From SZUA-521 sp041738285 (lineage in GTDB: Bacteria; Pseudomonadota; Gammaproteobacteria; Pseudomonadales; Azotimanducaceae), in contig JBGSQB010000141.1 of assembly GCA_041738285.1 (NCBI GenBank), forward strand, positions 1 through 15,619: 15,619 nt of DNA, written 5' to 3'. The position numbers were made by a program, and so were the translations under genes. How positions within the stretch are numbered: the stretch's first letter is position 1; every line of letters begins with the position of its first letter. The notes under the pieces are model-generated. The model worked only from the letters and a program-made list of their open reading frames with translations, searched no databases and was not told where the DNA came from. Below are positions 13,292 to 15,619 of this stretch, in pieces.

Positions 13292-13309
13292 CCGCTGCGC
13301 AGGCAGCGG
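13292..13309 (+). other. Stem-loop in the rpsG-fusA spacer
   Basis: CCGCTGC (13292-13298) pairs perfectly with GCAGCGG (13303-13309) over a four-base GCAG loop. No T run follows; the next bases are ATTTGAG. It ends 12 bases before the GGAG (13322-13325) that serves fusA, so it might tune fusA translation. Function unknown. Confidence 0.45.
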
Positions 13310-13331
13310 ATTTGAGACGACGGAGTAGCAC

Positions 13332-15440
13332 ATGGCACGCACGATCCCCATCGCGCGCTATCGAAACATCGGCATCGTGGCCCACGTGGATGCCGGCAAG
13401 ACCACCACCACCGAACGGGTGCTGTTCTACACGGGCGTGTCCCACAAGATCGGTGAAGTACACGATGGCGCGGCCATCATGGACTGGATGGAGCAGGAAC
13501 AGGAGCGGGGCATCACCATCACGTCCGCGGCGACCACGTGCTTCTGGTCCGGCATGGACAAGCAGTTCGACGAGCACCGGGTCAACATTATCGATACTCC
13601 GGGACACGTCGACTTCACGATCGAAGTAGAACGCAGTCTCCGTGTGCTCGACGGCGCCGTTGTTGTGTTTTGCGCCACCGCAGGTGTCGAGCCGCAATCG
13701 GAGACGGTCTGGCGGCAGGCCAACAAATACCATGTACCGCGCATCGTTTTCGTCAACAAGATGGACCGTGCCGGCGCCAATTTCCTGCGTGTCGTGGGTC
13801 AGATCAAGAGCCGATTGGGTTCTGTACCCGTGCCGCTGCAGCTGTCCATCGGCGCCGAGGAAGAGTATCGGGGCGTCGTCGACCTCGTGAAAATGAAGGC
13901 CATTCGCTGGGGCGAGCAGGACCAGGGCACCACGTTCGAATACGAAGAAATCCCGGCGGACATGAAGGCCGAGTGCGAGAAGTGGCGCGAGCATCTGGTC
14001 GAGGCGGCTGCCGAAGCGAACGACGAGTACATGGAAAAGTATCTCGAGGGTGGCACGCTCACCGAAGCGGAGATCAAGAAAGGCCTGCGCGCGCGAACCC
14101 TCGCAGGTCAGATCGTGCCGGCGTTGTGCGGCTCGGCATTCAAGAACAAGGGCGTTCAGGCGGTGCTCGATGCGGTCATCGAATACCTGCCGGCGCCGAC
14201 CGAAGTCAAACCGATCGATGGCATTCTCGAAGACGGTCAGACGCATGCCGTGCGCGAAGCAAAGGACGACGTTTCGTTTTCCGCGTTGGCGTTCAAGATC
14301 GCGACCGACCCGTTCGTAGGCACGTTGACGTTCTTCCGCGTCTACTCGGGCGTGCTGCAGTCTGGTGACGCCATCTACAACTCGGTCAAGCAGAAGAAAG
14401 AGCGGGTTGGTCGGATGGTGCAGATGCACGCCAACAACCGCAGCGAAATCAAGGAAGTGCGCGCGGGGGACATCGCTGCAGCAATCGGTCTGAAAGACGT
14501 GACCACGGGCGACACCCTGTGCGCGTTGAATGACATCATCACGCTCGAGCGCATGGAGTTCCCCGAGCCGGTGATCGCGGTCGCGGTGGAACCGAAGTCC
14601 CAGGCCGATCAGGAAAAGATGGGCGTCGCGCTCGGCAAGCTCGCCCAGGAAGACCCCTCGTTTCGGGTGCACACCGACGAAGAGTCGGGGCAGACGATCA
14701 TCGAAGGGATGGGCGAACTGCACCTCGACATCATCGTCGATCGCATGCGCAGGGAGTTCAAAGTCGAAGCCAACATCGGCAAGCCGCAGGTGGCGTACCG
14801 AGAGACGATCCGGGCCAACGTCGAGATCGAAGGCAAGTTTGTGCGTCAGTCCGGTGGTCGCGGTCAGTACGGGCACGTCTGGCTCAAGCTTGAGCCCTTG
14901 GTAGATCCGGAAGAAGAAGGCGCGATCTACGAATTCGTCGACGAGATCGTCGGCGGCACGATTCCGCGCGAGTACATTCCGGCGGTGAAGAAAGGCATCC
15001 AGGAGCAGATGGCCAACGGCGTGCTGGCCGGCTATCCGCTGATCAACGTCAGAGCGACGCTGTTCGACGGCTCCTTTCACGAAGTCGATTCATCTGAAAT
15101 GGCGTTCAAGATTGCCGGTTCGATGGCGTTGAAGGCCGGCGCACTGAAGGCCAAACCTGCGTTACTCGAGCCGATCATGAAGGTCGAAGTCGTGACCCCG
15201 GAAGATTACATGGGCGACGTCGTCGGCGACCTGAATCGCCGCCGCGGGATGATCGAAGGTATGGACGAGAATCCGTCCGGCAAGATCGTTCGGGCCGAAG
15301 TGCCGCTGGCCGAGATGTTCGGCTATTCGACCGACCTGCGTTCGGCGTCCCAGGGTCGCGCCAGCTACACCATGGAATTTTCGAAGTACGCGCAGGTTCC
15401 AGAGAACATCGCGGACGGCATCATCAAGAAAGCGTCATAG
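13332..15440 (+). CDS. fusA: Elongation factor G (702 aa)
   Basis: EF-G is the GTPase that drives translocation of tRNA and mRNA and, with RRF, ribosome recycling. The P-loop is AHVDAGKTT (17-25), switch I contains RGITIT (59-64), then DTPGH (88-92) and NKMD (142-145). The domain IV signature GGRGQYGHV is at about 508-516. Length is close to the 704 of E. coli and all domains are present. The start is ATG at 13332 with GGAG (13322-13325) six bases upstream. The stop TAG (15438-15440) lies in the loop of a nine-pair hairpin. tuf follows after 41 bases. It looks like the canonical housekeeping EF-G, not a divergent paralogue. Confidence 0.99.
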   Translation: MARTIPIARYRNIGIVAHVDAGKTTTTERVLFYTGVSHKIGEVHDGAAIMDWMEQEQERGITITSAATTCFWSGMDKQFDEHRVNIIDTPGHVDFTIEVERSLRVLDGAVVVFCATAGVEPQSETVWRQANKYHVPRIVFVNKMDRAGANFLRVVGQIKSRLGSVPVPLQLSIGAEEEYRGVVDLVKMKAIRWGEQDQGTTFEYEEIPADMKAECEKWREHLVEAAAEANDEYMEKYLEGGTLTEAEIKKGLRARTLAGQIVPALCGSAFKNKGVQAVLDAVIEYLPAPTEVKPIDGILEDGQTHAVREAKDDVSFSALAFKIATDPFVGTLTFFRVYSGVLQSGDAIYNSVKQKKERVGRMVQMHANNRSEIKEVRAGDIAAAIGLKDVTTGDTLCALNDIITLERMEFPEPVIAVAVEPKSQADQEKMGVALGKLAQEDPSFRVHTDEESGQTIIEGMGELHLDIIVDRMRREFKVEANIGKPQVAYRETIRANVEIEGKFVRQSGGRGQYGHVWLKLEPLVDPEEEGAIYEFVDEIVGGTIPREYIPAVKKGIQEQMANGVLAGYPLINVRATLFDGSFHEVDSSEMAFKIAGSMALKAGALKAKPALLEPIMKVEVVTPEDYMGDVVGDLNRRRGMIEGMDENPSGKIVRAEVPLAEMFGYSTDLRSASQGRASYTMEFSKYAQVPENIADGIIKKAS

Positions 15441-15450
15441 GGACGCTTTC
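15428..15450 (+). other. Hairpin spanning the fusA stop codon
   Basis: GAAAGCGTC (15428-15436) pairs perfectly with GACGCTTTC (15442-15450) over the loop ATAGG, which contains the TAG stop. The sequence after it (CAAAGAGATACAAGG) has no T run, so full termination before tuf is not predicted. A translating ribosome reaching the stop would melt it, so it could form only when translation is sparse; this is inference. Confidence 0.5.
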
Positions 15451-15481
15451 CAAAGAGATACAAGGAAAGGAGCACACACCA

Positions 15482-15619
15482 ATGTCAAAAGCGAAATTTG
15501 AGCGAACGAAGCCGCACGTGAACGTGGGGACGATTGGGCATGTCGACCATGGTAAGACGACATTGACAGCGGCGTTGACGAAGGTCTGTTCGGAGACGTG
15601 GGGTGGGGCGTTCATGGCG
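15482..15619 (+). CDS. tuf: Elongation factor Tu, N-terminal 46 residues (partial, 3' end outside window)
   Basis: The frame opens MSKAKFERTKPHVNVGTIGH and continues through the P-loop GHVDHGKT (19-26) into the segment before switch I, then runs off the window end. The start is ATG at 15482, with AAGGAG (15467-15472) nine bases upstream. It is 41 bases after fusA, the usual str-operon order, so co-transcription with fusA is likely. It is the second tuf copy in this window. Codon choice is unusual for such a highly expressed gene: threonine is ACG or ACA in all seven cases, glycine is never GGC, and leucine is TTG. The adjacent fusA start uses mainly ACC, GGC and CTG. Confidence 0.97.
   Translation, partial: MSKAKFERTKPHVNVGTIGHVDHGKTTLTAALTKVCSETWGGAFMA

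Noticed and set aside
13248..15080. A 610-codon open frame on the minus strand opposite fusA
   Set aside because: It shadows fusA completely, resembles no known family and has an implausible composition, like the long antisense frame opposite rpoB.

Overview
This window is a conserved bacterial information-processing locus with every gene on the + strand. The order is tuf (3' end), tRNA-Trp, secE, nusG, rplK, rplA, rplJ, rplL, rpoB, rpoC, rpsL, rpsG, fusA, tuf (5' end). From memory, this layout, with one tuf copy at each end and tRNA-Trp just after the first, is the one found in Pseudomonas and Xanthomonas relatives. Together with a 1357-residue RpoB, a three-helix SecE and a Pseudomonas-type REP repeat, it points to a gammaproteobacterium. 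GC is roughly 60% by eye. I cannot place it to genus; the RpoC and L12 sequences do not look like a close Pseudomonas aeruginosa match.

Layout. 1-640: the end of EF-Tu, then tRNA-Trp and secE. 646-1179: nusG, five bases after secE. 1180-1425: a 246-base spacer packed with stem-loops, including REP copy 1 and a candidate L1 target just before rplK. 1426-2556: rplK and rplA, three bases apart. 2557-2765: an L10 leader with the usual kinked-stem core. 2766-3728: rplJ and rplL. 3729-3845: a spacer with a terminator-like hairpin, the likely attenuator between the ribosomal-protein and polymerase genes. 3846-12149: rpoB and rpoC, the latter starting at TTG. 12150-12315: REP copy 2, a good sigma70-type promoter with a GC-rich discriminator, and a leader hairpin. 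12316-15440: rpsL, rpsG and fusA. 15482-15619: the start of the second tuf.

How it works together. The genes supply ribosomal stalk and decoding-centre proteins (L11, L1, L10, L12, S12, S7), the two core GTPase elongation factors, a translocon subunit, the transcription factor NusG and the two large RNA polymerase subunits. Control appears to lie in the spacers: L1 feedback on rplK-rplA, L10-L12 feedback on rplJ-rplL, partial termination before rpoBC, and a growth-rate-type promoter before rpsL.

No accessory island, phage, CRISPR array, defence system or unknown gene is visible. All catalytic and metal-binding residues checked are intact. The most interesting material is non-coding: the REP pair, the possible alternative pairing in the L10 leader, and the stem-loop series before rplK. 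The odd codon choice of the second tuf is also notable.
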